DNA of 64,000 bases from Methylobacterium sp. SyP6R (GCF_019216885.1 NZ_JAAQRC020000001.1:6254501-6318500), one strand, 5' to 3'; shown: positions 8,801-17,189, counted from the stretch's first letter. Notes: generated by a model not told the origin, from the letters alone. A program made the numbers and translations.

Positions 8801-10281
8801 CCGACCCGAACGGCGACACCCTGACGGTGACGGGCGTCAGCGGGGCGACCAACGGCACCGTCTCGCTCAACACCACCAACGCCACCATCACCTTCACGCC
8901 GACGACCGGCTACACGGGTGCGGCCGGGTTCACCTACGCGATCTCGGACGGGCGCGGCGGCACATCCTCGGCGAACGTGGCGCTCACGGTCTCGGCTCCC
9001 GGCACCAGCCCCCCGGTCAGCCTGTTCTCGTCCTCGGCGACGCCGACGGCGACCAATACCAACGACACCAACCCGGTCGAGCTCGGCGTGAAGTTCCAGG
9101 CCTCCAGTGCCGGCACGGTCAGCGCGATCAAGTTCTACAAGGGCACCCAGGATACCGGCACCCATACCGGCACGCTGTGGTCGAGCACCGGCCAGGTGCT
9201 CGCCACCGCGACCTTCACGGGCGAGAGCGCGAGCGGCTGGCAGACGGCCACCTTCTCGAGCCCGGTGACGCTGACGCCCGGCGCGACCTACACGGCCTCC
9301 TACCACACCAATGCCGGCCGCTACTCGACCACCGCCAACGGCTTCTCGAGCGCGGTGACGAACGGCCCGCTCACCGCGCCGGCCGCCGGCAACGGGGTCT
9401 ATGCCTATGGCGGCTCCAGCCTTTTTCCGACCAACACCTACCAAAGCACCAATTACTGGGTCGACGTCGTCTTCAACCCGAACGGCAACGCCGCCAACCA
9501 GGCGCCGACCGCGGTCAACGACACCGGCCCGGCGGTGACGAAGAACACCCCCGTCACCTTCTCGACTTCGACCTTGCTCGCCAACGACACCGACCCCAAC
9601 GGCGATCCCCTGACGGTGACCGGCGTGAGCGGGGCGACCAACGGCACCGTCTCGCTCAACACCACGAACTCCACCATCACCTTCACGCCGGCCACCAACT
9701 ACACGGGCTCGGCCGGCTTCAGCTACGCGATCTCGGACGGGCGCGGCGGCACCTCGTCGGCGAGCGTCGCGCTCACGGTGCTGGCGCCCAGCACCGGTGC
9801 AGTCAGCCTGTTTTCCTCGTCCGCGACGCCGGCAGCGACCAATACCAACGACCTCAACCCGGTCGAGCTCGGGGTGCAGTTCCAGTCGTCCAGCGCCGGC
9901 ACGGTCAGCGCGATCAAGTTCTACAAGGGCACCCAGGATACCGGCACCCATACCGGCACGCTGTGGTCGAGCACCGGCCAGAAGCTCGCCACCGCCACCT
10001 TCACCAACGAGACCGCGAGTGGCTGGCAGACCGCCACCTTCTCGAACCCGGTCGCGCTCACCGCGGGCGCCACCTACACGGCGTCCTACCACACCAATGT
10101 CGGCCGCTACTCCCAGACCGCGAACGGCTTCGCCAACGCGGTGACGAGCGGCCCGCTCACCGCGCCGGCCACGACCAACGGCGTCTACGCCTATGGCAGT
10201 TCCAGCCTGTTCCCGACCAACACCTACAACAAGACGAATTACTGGGTGGATGTGGTCTTCAACCCGTCGGCGGCGGCGTAA
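5842..10281 (+). CDS. Giant modular extracellular protein: dimethylformamidase-like domain, Ig-like domains, three DUF4082
   Basis: 1479 aa from the ATG at 5842; a GTG at 5749 in frame would add 31 residues of unlikely sequence. Residues 1-170 are low-complexity Ala/Pro/Thr with a CCGTCGYVNC patch. Residues 190-670 match the C-terminal domain of the N,N-dimethylformamidase beta-subunit family (YRLGYYGGLGARKI, DETWQAYNPWGG, LDVGHDEYWS, FWSGNEVYWRTR). An Ig-like domain follows (residues 690-770). Three DUF4082 units come next (each with GTLWSSTGQ and WVDVxFNP), separated by two near-identical cadherin-like Ig units (AVNDTGPAV, DTDPNGD, GYTGAAGFTYAISDGRGGTS). There is no Sec signal peptide. The genes that follow encode an HlyB/HlyD exporter, so it is probably a type I secretion substrate. 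Its target is unknown. Confidence 0.8.
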   Translation: MLYSDETTVDPALNAVQTGGNASPSTPGAVEPAAKTSATGTGAAEDPASAGKVAALLGAAPVGSSGTPDAGAPAPALKDLTVKPGPAAASNAIFCCGTCGYVNCPSRILDLPSSTILSASGQLPGYGSSAPMGAVTTLPGGAETAATGPTKSQIATLSGPITSAVAPTKTATTNTLAPNSLSATTTATASTTNKIVLENQKVGNPVSEWGINGSGDDNIEGFATDISTNVGKTVNFKINTNSNNYRIDIYRLGYYGGLGARKIDTIQHTGVQTQPNPLRDAATGMVDAGNWSVSASWTVPTDAVSGVYIAKLTRQDGTAGQNEIPFIVRDDSSHSDIIFQTSDETWQAYNPWGGANFYGGNGPATGQGAGRAYAVSYNRPITTRGGGLAAGPQDYIYGAEFPAIMWLEQNGYDVSYMSGVDADRYGSLLLNHKMYLDVGHDEYWSGPQRANVEAARDAGVNLSFWSGNEVYWRTRFSNSISSDATPYRSLVSYKETWSDNQNLDPTNQWTGTWRDPRGPAGTIGNNKPENALTGTMFQVDAYVLDTIQVPYDDANLRFWRNTSVANLQPGQTASLNKNYLGYEWDEAPDNATAPAGLVRLSSTTIDETTYLQDFGNTTGKGTATHSLTLYRAPSGALVFGAGTVYWSWGLSANHDNEATPTDPRIQQAMVNLLADMGIQPATLDPNLKPATASTDHTAPTSAITTPTTGSSVTAFTPVTITGTASDAGGGVVAGVEVSTDNGVTWRAATGDENWSYTFAPQVAGTYQIRTRATDDSVNLETPSAGRSLTVTASPSLTLFPGSAKPTVTNTVDSSAVELGVKFQSSTAGTISGIRFYKSTLDRGVHVGTLWSSTGQKLATTTFTNETADGWQTATFSNPVTITPGTTYTASYYSTLGHYSSDVNYFDNTVTNGPLSAAGGSNGVYAYGSTSQFPTKTFSNTNFWVDVLFNPSSGTANQPPTAVNDTGPAVPQNTAVTFATSTLLSNDTDPNGDTLTVTGVSGATNGTVSLNTTNATITFTPTTGYTGAAGFTYAISDGRGGTSSANVALTVSAPGTSPPVSLFSSSATPTATNTNDTNPVELGVKFQASSAGTVSAIKFYKGTQDTGTHTGTLWSSTGQVLATATFTGESASGWQTATFSSPVTLTPGATYTASYHTNAGRYSTTANGFSSAVTNGPLTAPAAGNGVYAYGGSSLFPTNTYQSTNYWVDVVFNPNGNAANQAPTAVNDTGPAVTKNTPVTFSTSTLLANDTDPNGDPLTVTGVSGATNGTVSLNTTNSTITFTPATNYTGSAGFSYAISDGRGGTSSASVALTVLAPSTGAVSLFSSSATPAATNTNDLNPVELGVQFQSSSAGTVSAIKFYKGTQDTGTHTGTLWSSTGQKLATATFTNETASGWQTATFSNPVALTAGATYTASYHTNVGRYSQTANGFANAVTSGPLTAPATTNGVYAYGSSSLFPTNTYNKTNYWVDVVFNPSAAA
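8224..10275 (+). repeat. Tandem DUF4082/Ig repeats within the giant secreted gene
   Basis: Three DUF4082 units (about 8230-8700, 9010-9480, 9800-10275) alternate with two Ig-like units (about 8705-8995 and 9490-9785). Units two and three share long identical DNA stretches, for example around the GTQDTGTHTGTLWSSTGQ motif, which points to recent duplication or gene conversion. Confidence 0.8.
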
Positions 10282-10303
10282 CGATCCAGAGAACCCAGTC
10301 TCA

Positions 10304-10423
10304 ACCTCATCCTGAGGTGCGAACGAAGTGAGCCTCGAAGGAGGGCCCCAGATGGCCTGCGATCACTGGAGCCCTCCTTCGAGGTTAGTCGATCTTCGAT
10401 CGACTAACACCTCAGGATGAGGT
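10304..10423. repeat. Palindromic intergenic repeat, family A, copy 1
   Basis: Ends are CCTCATCCTGAGGTG and its inverse. Inner arms contain CTCGAAGGAGGG and CCCTCCTTCGAG, and a third dyad is TAGTCGATC/GATCGACTA. The whole folds into a branched hairpin between the giant secreted gene and the 99-residue protein gene. Other copies are at 14467, 26501 and 52703. Confidence 0.85.
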
Positions 10424-10485
10424 CACGGGTGGGACGACCTGAAAAAACATCACCGCGATCTGACGATCGCACGGGGAGCACAACA

Positions 10486-10785
10486 ATGATCAACGAAACC
10501 TACACCGACGGCATCAGCGAGATCACCGTGACCGGGTCAATCGTCCGGGTCGACCTGATGAGCCTGTCGCCGTCCGAGCGCGACATCCACGGCAACCCGG
10601 TGCCGGTCCTGCGCCAGCGCCTGATCCTGCCGGCCGACGCCTTCGCCAATGCCGCCGACCTGATGCAGCAGGTCAAGAACAGCCTGATCGAATCCGGCGT
10701 GATCCAGCCGGGCAAGCCGCCGCAAGAGGCCGTGCCCTTCGCAGGCGCCCGCCCGGGCCGCAACACCTCGCCGAACTTCTCCTGA
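10486..10785 (+). CDS. Conserved-looking 99-aa protein of unknown function in secretion cluster
   Basis: ATG at 10486 follows GGGGAG at a good distance. The protein is soluble, starts MINETYTDGISEITVTGSIV, and contains a short basic/hydrophobic middle (VLRQRLILPADAF) and an amphipathic helix (NAADLMQQVKNSLIESGV). There is no signal peptide or membrane helix, and no family is recognised. It ends 28 bases before the HlyB-like exporter gene and so is probably the first gene of that operon. It could be an exporter accessory, a chaperone or a small secreted product. Confidence 0.7.
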   Translation: MINETYTDGISEITVTGSIVRVDLMSLSPSERDIHGNPVPVLRQRLILPADAFANAADLMQQVKNSLIESGVIQPGKPPQEAVPFAGARPGRNTSPNFS

Positions 10786-10813
10786 TCCCTCCCAAAAACA
10801 CTCGGGCGCCGCC

Positions 10814-12952
10814 GTGGATACCGGACTGCACTGCCTCGTCGCCGTCGCGCGCCACCACGGCGTCGACCTCGATGTCGAACGCCTCGCCCACGCCTATGCG
10901 GTGGGGGACGAGGCGGTCTCGAGCCCGCGTCTGACGCGGATGGCGCGGGAGGTGGGCTTGCGGGCCGGCCGGACCCGCCTGTCGTTTACGAGCCTCACCG
11001 ATCTCGGCGGCGCCTTCCCGGCGCTGGCGCATCTCAGGAACGGCAACTGGGTCGTCGTCACCGGCACCGACCGGAACGCCGAGGCGCCGCGCCTCGTCGT
11101 GTTCGACCCGAAGGCCGCCCGGCACGAACCGTTCCTCCTCGACGAGGCGGCCTTCTGCGCCGCCTGGGACGGCGAGGTGCTGCTGATGCGCCCGAAGGCG
11201 CGGCGGCGCACGCCGGACGGGCGCCGGCCGTTCGGTCTCCTGTGGTTCGTCCCCGAGATCCTGCGCCAGCGCCGGCTCTTCTCCGACGTGATCGTGGCGG
11301 CTTTGGCGCTCTACGCCGTCGGGCTGGCGGTACCGCTGTTCTCGCAGCTCGTCATCGACCGGGTGCTGACCCACGAATCCTACGCCACCCTCACAGTGCT
11401 CGCCGGCGGCGTGGTGCTGGCGCTGGTCTTCGAGGCCTGCTTCACTTTTTTGAGGCGCTACCTGCTGCTCTACGCCTCGAACCGCATCGACATCCGGGTC
11501 GCGGTGAAGACCTTCGCGCATCTCCTCGGCCTGCCGCTCGCACATTTCGAGCAGGTGCCGGCGGGCATCCTGGTCAAGCACATGCAGCAGGCGTCCCGGG
11601 TGCGGGAATTCCTGACCGGGCGGCTGCTGACGACAGCGCTCGACGCCTGCTCGCTCCTGGTCTTCGTGCCGGTGCTGCTGCTCTACAGCCCGAAGCTGAC
11701 GCTCGTGGTGCTCACCTTCACGGGTCTCGTCGCGCTCACCATCGCGGCCCTGATCGGGCCGTTCCGGCGCCGGCTCCAGGCCCTCTACGACGCGGAGGGC
11801 GAGCGCCAGGCGCTGCTGGTCGAATCGGTCCAGGGCATGCGCACCATCAAGTCCCTGGCGATGGAGCCGCTGCAGGGCCGGCAATGGGAGGATGCCTCCG
11901 CCCAGGCCGTGCAGATGCGCTACGGCGTCGAGCGGATCTCGGCCATCGCGCAGGCCGTGACCGGGCTCCTCGAAAAGCTCACGAGCGTCGCGATCATCGG
12001 GCTCGGCGCGCTCGACGTGTTCGACCGCTCGATGACGGTGGGCGCGCTCGTCGCCTTCAACATGCTGGCCGGCCGCGTCTCGGGCCCGCTCGTGCAGATG
12101 CTCACCATGGCGCACGAGTACCAGGAAGTGGCGCTGTCGGTCCGGATGCTCGGCGAGGTGATGAACCGGGCGCCGGAAGCCGAGGGGCCGAGCCGCGGCC
12201 TGTGCCCGCCGGTCCGGGGCGAGATCACCTTCGAGGATGTCCGCTTCGCCTACGGGCCGGACCGGCCGCCGGCCCTCGATGCGGTGTCGTTCACGCTGGA
12301 GGCCGGCAGCATCGTCGGGGTGGTGGGGCGCAGCGGCTCGGGCAAGACCACGATCACCCGGCTGATCCAGCGGCTCTATCCCGTGCAGCAGGGGCTGGTG
12401 CGCCTCGACGGGCACGACATCCGGGAGATCGACCTCGCACACTTACGCCGCCAGGTCGGCGTGGTGCTTCAGGACAGCTTCCTGTTCCGCGGGACGGTGC
12501 GGGAGAACATCGCGGCCGCCAAGCCCTCGGCGAGCTTCGAGGAGATCGCCGAGGCCGCCCGCGCCGCCGGGGCCGACGAGTTCATCGAGCGCCTGCCGCG
12601 CGGCTTCGAGACGATGCTGGAGGAGAACGCCTCCAACCTCTCGGGCGGGCAGCGCCAGCGGCTCGCCATCGCCCGGGCCCTCGTGACCGATCCGCGGCTC
12701 CTGATCCTCGACGAGGCGACGAGCGCCCTCGATCCCGACAGCGAGGCGATCATCCGGCGCAACCTGCGCCGCATCGCCCGGGGCCGCACGGTGCTGATCG
12801 TCTCGCATCGGCTGGCCACCCTGGTCGACGCGAATGCGATCCTGGTGATCGATGGTGGCCGCCTCGTCGCGACCGGGCGCCACGACCAGCTGCTCACCTC
12901 CTGCACGACCTACCGCCACCTGTGGAACCAGCAGACGAGGCAGGCCGCATGA
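10814..12952 (+). CDS. Type I secretion ABC exporter with degenerate C39 domain (HlyB-like)
   Basis: 712 aa from GTG 10814. Residues 1-125 form a C39-peptidase-like domain that lacks the catalytic Cys (start is DTGLHCLVAVARHHGVD, as in HlyB, where Tyr replaces Cys). Such domains bind substrate without cutting it. Membrane helices lie between about residues 160 and 430. The ATPase has Walker A GRSGSGKT (505-512), LSGGQRQ signature (609-615) and Walker B LLILDE (to Glu634). The HlyD-like gene starts within its stop codon. It belongs to a different branch from the PrtD-like exporter at 1508, so the cluster holds two distinct type I systems. Likely cargo is the giant protein at 5842. Confidence 0.92.
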   Translation: MDTGLHCLVAVARHHGVDLDVERLAHAYAVGDEAVSSPRLTRMAREVGLRAGRTRLSFTSLTDLGGAFPALAHLRNGNWVVVTGTDRNAEAPRLVVFDPKAARHEPFLLDEAAFCAAWDGEVLLMRPKARRRTPDGRRPFGLLWFVPEILRQRRLFSDVIVAALALYAVGLAVPLFSQLVIDRVLTHESYATLTVLAGGVVLALVFEACFTFLRRYLLLYASNRIDIRVAVKTFAHLLGLPLAHFEQVPAGILVKHMQQASRVREFLTGRLLTTALDACSLLVFVPVLLLYSPKLTLVVLTFTGLVALTIAALIGPFRRRLQALYDAEGERQALLVESVQGMRTIKSLAMEPLQGRQWEDASAQAVQMRYGVERISAIAQAVTGLLEKLTSVAIIGLGALDVFDRSMTVGALVAFNMLAGRVSGPLVQMLTMAHEYQEVALSVRMLGEVMNRAPEAEGPSRGLCPPVRGEITFEDVRFAYGPDRPPALDAVSFTLEAGSIVGVVGRSGSGKTTITRLIQRLYPVQQGLVRLDGHDIREIDLAHLRRQVGVVLQDSFLFRGTVRENIAAAKPSASFEEIAEAARAAGADEFIERLPRGFETMLEENASNLSGGQRQRLAIARALVTDPRLLILDEATSALDPDSEAIIRRNLRRIARGRTVLIVSHRLATLVDANAILVIDGGRLVATGRHDQLLTSCTTYRHLWNQQTRQAA

Positions 12953-14412
12953 GCGCTCCCAAGTCCCAGGACACCGCTGACGATACGGCCCGGCCGCCGC
13001 TCGCCTCCGTCCCGGATTCAGGGCCGGCCCCCGAGAAGGTGCCTCCCCGCGGCGAGGTGGTGATGCTGCCGGCCCGGCGCCGGCCGGCGGTCGTCTCGGA
13101 TTTCCAACCCGACGCGCTGGCGGTCGAGGAGCGGGCGCCGCCGCGCGTCGCGCGCGCCACGCTCTATGCGGTCGCCGCTTTGCTGGCGACCGGCGTCGCC
13201 TGGTCGTGCCTGTCGGAGATCGACGAGATCGCCAGTGCGCGGGGCCGGCTCGTCACCACGGTGCCGAACATCGTCGTCCAGCCGCTCGAGACGGCGGCGA
13301 TCCGCTCGATCGCCGTCGCGGTCGGCCAGTCGGTCAGGGCCGGCGAGACGCTGGCGGTGCTCGATCCGACCTTCAGCGAGGCCGACGTGCAGCAGCTCAC
13401 CGCCCGGCTCGCCGCGGCGGAGGCCCTGGTGCGGCGGCTCGAAGCCGAGGACGCGGACAAGGATGCCGCCTTCGACCTGACGCGCCCCGAGCAGGCGCTG
13501 GAGGCCCGCCTCGCCAGGCAGCGCCGGGCCCTGCGCGACAGCCGCCTGCGCGGCCTCGACGAGGAGCTGGCCCGGGCCGAATCGAGCCTCGCCCGCAACC
13601 GCCGCGAGGAGACGGTCCTGCTCGCCCGCCTCGACGGTTTGCGCGAGATCGAGGGGATGCGCACCACGCTCCTGGAGCAGCAGATCGGCTCGAAGCTCAA
13701 CCTGCTCCAGACCCGCGACGCCCGCCTCGACGTCGAGGCCTCCCTGGTGCGCACCCGCGGCGCACAGACGGAGGCACGCCACGACCTCGCCAAGGCCACC
13801 GCCCAGCGCCAGGCCTTTCTCGACGAGACCGGCCGCACCATCCTCGAAGCTCTGGCGGAGGCCCGCGAGAAGCGCACGGTCGCGGCCGAGGAATTGCGCA
13901 AGGCGACCCTGCGCCGCGAACTCGTGACGCTGACGGCGCCGGCCGACGGCATCGTCCTCGACATCGCGCAACGCGGCGCCGGCTCGGTGGCCAAGCAGGC
14001 CGAGCCGTTGTTCACCCTAGTGCCGGCGGGAAGCCCGCTGGAGGCCGAGGTGATGATCCATCCCCGCGACATCGGCCACGTCGCGGCGGGTCAGACCGCC
14101 CGGGTGAAGCTCGACGCCTTCCCGTTCCAGAAGCACGGCACGGTCTCAGGGCACGTCCGCACCGTGAGCCGGGACGCCTTCCCGTCGGATGCGGAAGGCC
14201 GCGGCAATCCCGGCCCGGGCCAGCCGCCGGCCCTGTTCTACCGCGCCCGCATCAGTCTCGACGATACGGCTTTGCGCGCCCTGCCCCCGGGCGCCGGCCT
14301 GATCCCCGGCATGGCTTTGCAGGGCGAGGTCCGGGTCGGCCAGAAACGGGTGATCGCGTATTTCCTGTACCCGCTGATGCAGGTGGCGGATGAGGGCATC
14401 CGGGAGCCGTGA
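12949..14412 (+). CDS. Type I secretion membrane fusion protein (HlyD family)
   Basis: 487 aa. The ATG overlaps the stop of the HlyB-like gene (ATGA), so the two are coupled. An 80-residue cytoplasmic, Pro-rich N-terminus precedes a single membrane helix (ATLYAVAALLATGVAWSCL). The first lipoyl half follows (QPLETAAIRSIAVAVGQSV), then a long coiled coil (residues 140-330) and the second half (LTAPADGIVLDIA). The C-terminal beta barrel contains LIPGMALQGEVRVGQKRV. It bridges the HlyB-like ATPase to an outer-membrane channel encoded elsewhere. It is longer and only distantly similar to the HlyD-like protein at 201-1508. Confidence 0.92.
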   Translation: MSAPKSQDTADDTARPPLASVPDSGPAPEKVPPRGEVVMLPARRRPAVVSDFQPDALAVEERAPPRVARATLYAVAALLATGVAWSCLSEIDEIASARGRLVTTVPNIVVQPLETAAIRSIAVAVGQSVRAGETLAVLDPTFSEADVQQLTARLAAAEALVRRLEAEDADKDAAFDLTRPEQALEARLARQRRALRDSRLRGLDEELARAESSLARNRREETVLLARLDGLREIEGMRTTLLEQQIGSKLNLLQTRDARLDVEASLVRTRGAQTEARHDLAKATAQRQAFLDETGRTILEALAEAREKRTVAAEELRKATLRRELVTLTAPADGIVLDIAQRGAGSVAKQAEPLFTLVPAGSPLEAEVMIHPRDIGHVAAGQTARVKLDAFPFQKHGTVSGHVRTVSRDAFPSDAEGRGNPGPGQPPALFYRARISLDDTALRALPPGAGLIPGMALQGEVRVGQKRVIAYFLYPLMQVADEGIREP

Positions 14413-14466
14413 ATGGCCCGGGCCGGGCTGGCGCGTGGATAATACAGGCAGCCGATCCCGCACTCG

Positions 14467-14613
14467 ACCTCATCCTGAGGTGTCAGTCCATCAAAGATGG
14501 ACTGACCTCGAAGGAGGGCTCCGGGGATCTCGGCGAATTCTGGATCCCTCCTTCGAGGCCAGCCGATCTGCGATCGCGTGCGATCTTCGATCGCCAACAC
14601 CTCAGGATGAGGT
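14467..14613. repeat. Palindromic intergenic repeat, family A, copy 2
   Basis: Same outer ends (CCTCATCCTGAGGTG and inverse) and inner GAAGGAGGGCTCC arms as the copy at 10304, with a variant internal loop. It lies between convergent genes, where it may also serve as a terminator. Confidence 0.85.
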
Positions 14614-14773
14614 GGGAGGGTAGGATATCTCGTCCTCAGTTTCAGCTTTCGACAGCTCCATCTGCTCAACTCGGCTTCAAGACGAACCGCTCAGAAAAAC
14701 CATCCCGGCACCTGCTTTACCGATGCGAGACCCCGGACAGAGAGTCGAGGGGCTTGGCTTGCTGATCGCCCCC

Positions 14774-16234
14774 TCACCGCACCACCCGCGCCCGCAACCC
14801 CACCACCACCGGCCGGATCGTCTCCCGCACATGCCCGGCGACGGGATGGTCGAGCACCAGCATCGCGACGAGCCAGGCCCCCGCACCGCCGAAGCCCGCG
14901 ACCACCCCCTCCGGGATGGTCAGCGCGAAGCCCCGGCCGGAGATGGCGATGACGGCGAGCGGCGGCAGGGCGGTGGCGACCGTGACGAGGGCGCTGATCC
15001 TCAAGGCACCGGCGAGATCGGCGAGGCTGAACGGCACCCGGCGGCGGATGAAGTGGAGCGCGATCCCGACCTGGAGCGGGACGGTGACGAATTGCGTCGC
15101 CGCCACCGCGAGCGGCCCGTGGGAGGCCGACGCGGCGATGATCGCAGCGCTCGGGGGCAGGCCAATCAGGCTCGCCGTGAGGGTGTCGCGAAGGCCTCCG
15201 CTCGCCAGGAGTACCGGATAGGTCAGCATCGCCGGGAAGGTCAGCATCGAGGCGAGCGCCAGCACCTGGACGATCGGCACGCTGGCGAGCCACTGCGCGC
15301 CGAGCAGCACCAGCACCACCGGCTGCGCGATGAGCGCGAGCAGCAGGGCCACCGGCCACAGCACCACCGAGATGTTGCCGATCGAGGCGAGGTAGGTCGG
15401 CGCGAGCGCCCGCCCGTCGCGCCGGTCTGCGGCGAACATCGGCAGGATCACCGCGCCGAGGCTGCCGAGGATCATCTTGTCGGGCAACTGGCTCACCACC
15501 TGGGCCCGGCCGAAGAGGCCGACGAGGTCGGGCCCGCCGAAGCGGCCCAGCAGGAAGATCGGCAGGAGGTCGTAGGCGCGGTTGAGGAGCGTCGTCACGC
15601 TGGAGAACCCGCCGATCGCCAGCGCCGTGCGCCAGCCCTGGAGGCAGGGGCGGTAGACCCCCGGCTCGGGCCGGCCGGCGAGGCTCAAGGCCACCGTGGC
15701 GGCGGCGCTCGCGACGGTCGCCCAGGCAAAGCTCATCGCCCCGAAGCCGAGGAGCGCCAAGCCGGTCAGCACGACCGCATAGGTCAGGCAGGTGCCGACA
15801 TTGACCCACATCAGGGCGGCGAACTGGAAGTCGCGGCGCATCAAGGCCATCAGCGGCCCGGAGAACGGCACCAGCAGGAAGCTCGCGGCGAGCACCCGCA
15901 GGTAGGATTCGAGCAGGGGCTGGCCGTAGAGCCTCGCCCACAGCCCGGCCGAGGCGAACAGGGCCACGGCGAAGACCAGCGACAGGGCGAGGAGCACCGT
16001 GAAGGCGGTGCGGGCGCTCCGCCGCGAGGTCGCCGGCTCGTGGATGATGTAGTTGGTGGTGCCGAAATCGCGCAGGCCGTCGATGACCTGCACCAGCGCC
16101 ACCCCGAGCATCGACAGGCCGACCTCCTGCGGGGTGAGCAGGCGCGAGACCAGGGCGGTCTGGCACAGGGTGATCGAGAGGACGAGGTAGCGCTCGCCCG
16201 AGACGAGCAGGACGGCGCGCTTGACGAGGCTCAT
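14774..16234 (-). CDS. Polysaccharide/lipid-linked oligosaccharide flippase (Wzx-like)
   Basis: 486 aa, almost entirely hydrophobic, with about 12-14 predicted membrane helices. The N-terminal block (SRLLTPQEVGLSMLGVALVQ, then DFGTTNYIIHEP) is typical of the Wzx/MOP polysaccharide exporter family. It would flip undecaprenyl-linked glycans across the inner membrane. The ATG at 16234 was chosen because upstream sequence in this frame does not resemble the family. It lies 38 bases after the glycosyltransferase gene on the same strand, forming an operon with it and the NeuD-like gene. The glycan made is unknown. Confidence 0.85.
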   Translation of the reverse strand: MSLVKRAVLLVSGERYLVLSITLCQTALVSRLLTPQEVGLSMLGVALVQVIDGLRDFGTTNYIIHEPATSRRSARTAFTVLLALSLVFAVALFASAGLWARLYGQPLLESYLRVLAASFLLVPFSGPLMALMRRDFQFAALMWVNVGTCLTYAVVLTGLALLGFGAMSFAWATVASAAATVALSLAGRPEPGVYRPCLQGWRTALAIGGFSSVTTLLNRAYDLLPIFLLGRFGGPDLVGLFGRAQVVSQLPDKMILGSLGAVILPMFAADRRDGRALAPTYLASIGNISVVLWPVALLLALIAQPVVLVLLGAQWLASVPIVQVLALASMLTFPAMLTYPVLLASGGLRDTLTASLIGLPPSAAIIAASASHGPLAVAATQFVTVPLQVGIALHFIRRRVPFSLADLAGALRISALVTVATALPPLAVIAISGRGFALTIPEGVVAGFGGAGAWLVAMLVLDHPVAGHVRETIRPVVVGLRARVVR

Positions 16235-16272
16235 CGACACAACCTTGGCATAGGAGAGGTGGGGCGGGCGGA

Positions 16273-17184
16273 TCAGGGCGAGCCGGCGAGTGCCCGGGGC
16301 GCCGGCCATCCCCATCCGGCGCGCCAGGCGCGGGCGAGCACCGCGAGGTAGCGGGCCGGATCGAGGCCCGGGATGCAGTCCCGCGCCAGGATCGATCGCG
16401 CCTCGGCCGCGCGGCCGAGAGCGGCGAGCGTTCGGGCATGGTCGAGCACTAGCCGGTTGCGGCAGCGCCGGACGGACGGAGCCAGCTCGGCTGGCACCGC
16501 GCCCTCGTCGAGGAGCGTCTTCAGGGTGGCGGCCAGCAGCGGCGGCGGCGGCACGCGCCGCGACGGCACGGCGCGCGCGACCACCAATGTCGGCCGGGCG
16601 ACGAAGCGAAACGGTCCCTGCAGCGCGAGGCGGCCCCACAGGTCGAGGTCCGATCCGCCGCCGCAGCGGGCCGGAAACAGCCCGGCATCGATCGCCGCGG
16701 CCCGTTCGACCAGCGCGGCGCTCGCCCGGAACGGTGCGGCCCCGATCCGGAGGGCGAAATCGAACGGGTCCGAGATCCGGCCCGGGGGCACGCTCATCGG
16801 CAGGAGCGGCCGGCCGCCCTCCCCCAGGACCGGGTTGCCGAACACCGCCACGGCATCGCCGAAGCGGGTCGCGGCGACGAGCTCGGCCAGGTGGTCCTCG
16901 CGCCACGTATCGCCGGCATCGAGGAAGGCCACCCACTCGGCCCGCGCGGCGGTCACGCCGCGGTTGCGGGCGGCAAGGCTGCCGGATTCAGGCTCGCGCA
17001 GCAGGGCCCGCACCCGCGGATCGGCGGCGAGAGCCGCGACCTCGCCCGCTCCCTCTCCGACCACCAGAACCTCGTAGTCGCCGAAGGTCTGGGCTTCGAG
17101 GGAAGCCAGCGTCGGCCCGGCGGGGAAACCCGCCCGGAGCCGGAGCACGACCGAGACACGGGGGCCGCGCAGAACGCTCGTCAT
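16273..17184 (-). CDS. Family 2 glycosyltransferase
   Basis: 303 aa. The GT-A fold is shown by RVSVVLRLRAGF, a middle segment (LAARNRGVTAARAEWVAFLD) and an Asp-rich metal site in FLDAGDTW (about residues 90-97). It transfers a sugar from a nucleotide donor to a growing surface glycan at the cytoplasmic face. An alternative GTG start three codons upstream overlaps the NeuD-like stop codon (GTGA), so the start could be 17193 with translational coupling. The C-terminal 100 residues are helical and Arg-rich. Donor and acceptor cannot be read from sequence. Confidence 0.82.
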   Translation of the reverse strand: MTSVLRGPRVSVVLRLRAGFPAGPTLASLEAQTFGDYEVLVVGEGAGEVAALAADPRVRALLREPESGSLAARNRGVTAARAEWVAFLDAGDTWREDHLAELVAATRFGDAVAVFGNPVLGEGGRPLLPMSVPPGRISDPFDFALRIGAAPFRASAALVERAAAIDAGLFPARCGGGSDLDLWGRLALQGPFRFVARPTLVVARAVPSRRVPPPPLLAATLKTLLDEGAVPAELAPSVRRCRNRLVLDHARTLAALGRAAEARSILARDCIPGLDPARYLAVLARAWRAGWGWPAPRALAGSP

Positions 17185-17189
17185 GGCAT

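Noticed and set aside
5764..10092. A 1442-codon open frame on the minus strand opposite the giant secreted gene
   Set aside because: It is rich in Arg/Gly/Ala/Val with no domain, as expected for the shadow of a GC-rich gene whose plus strand encodes recognisable repeats.
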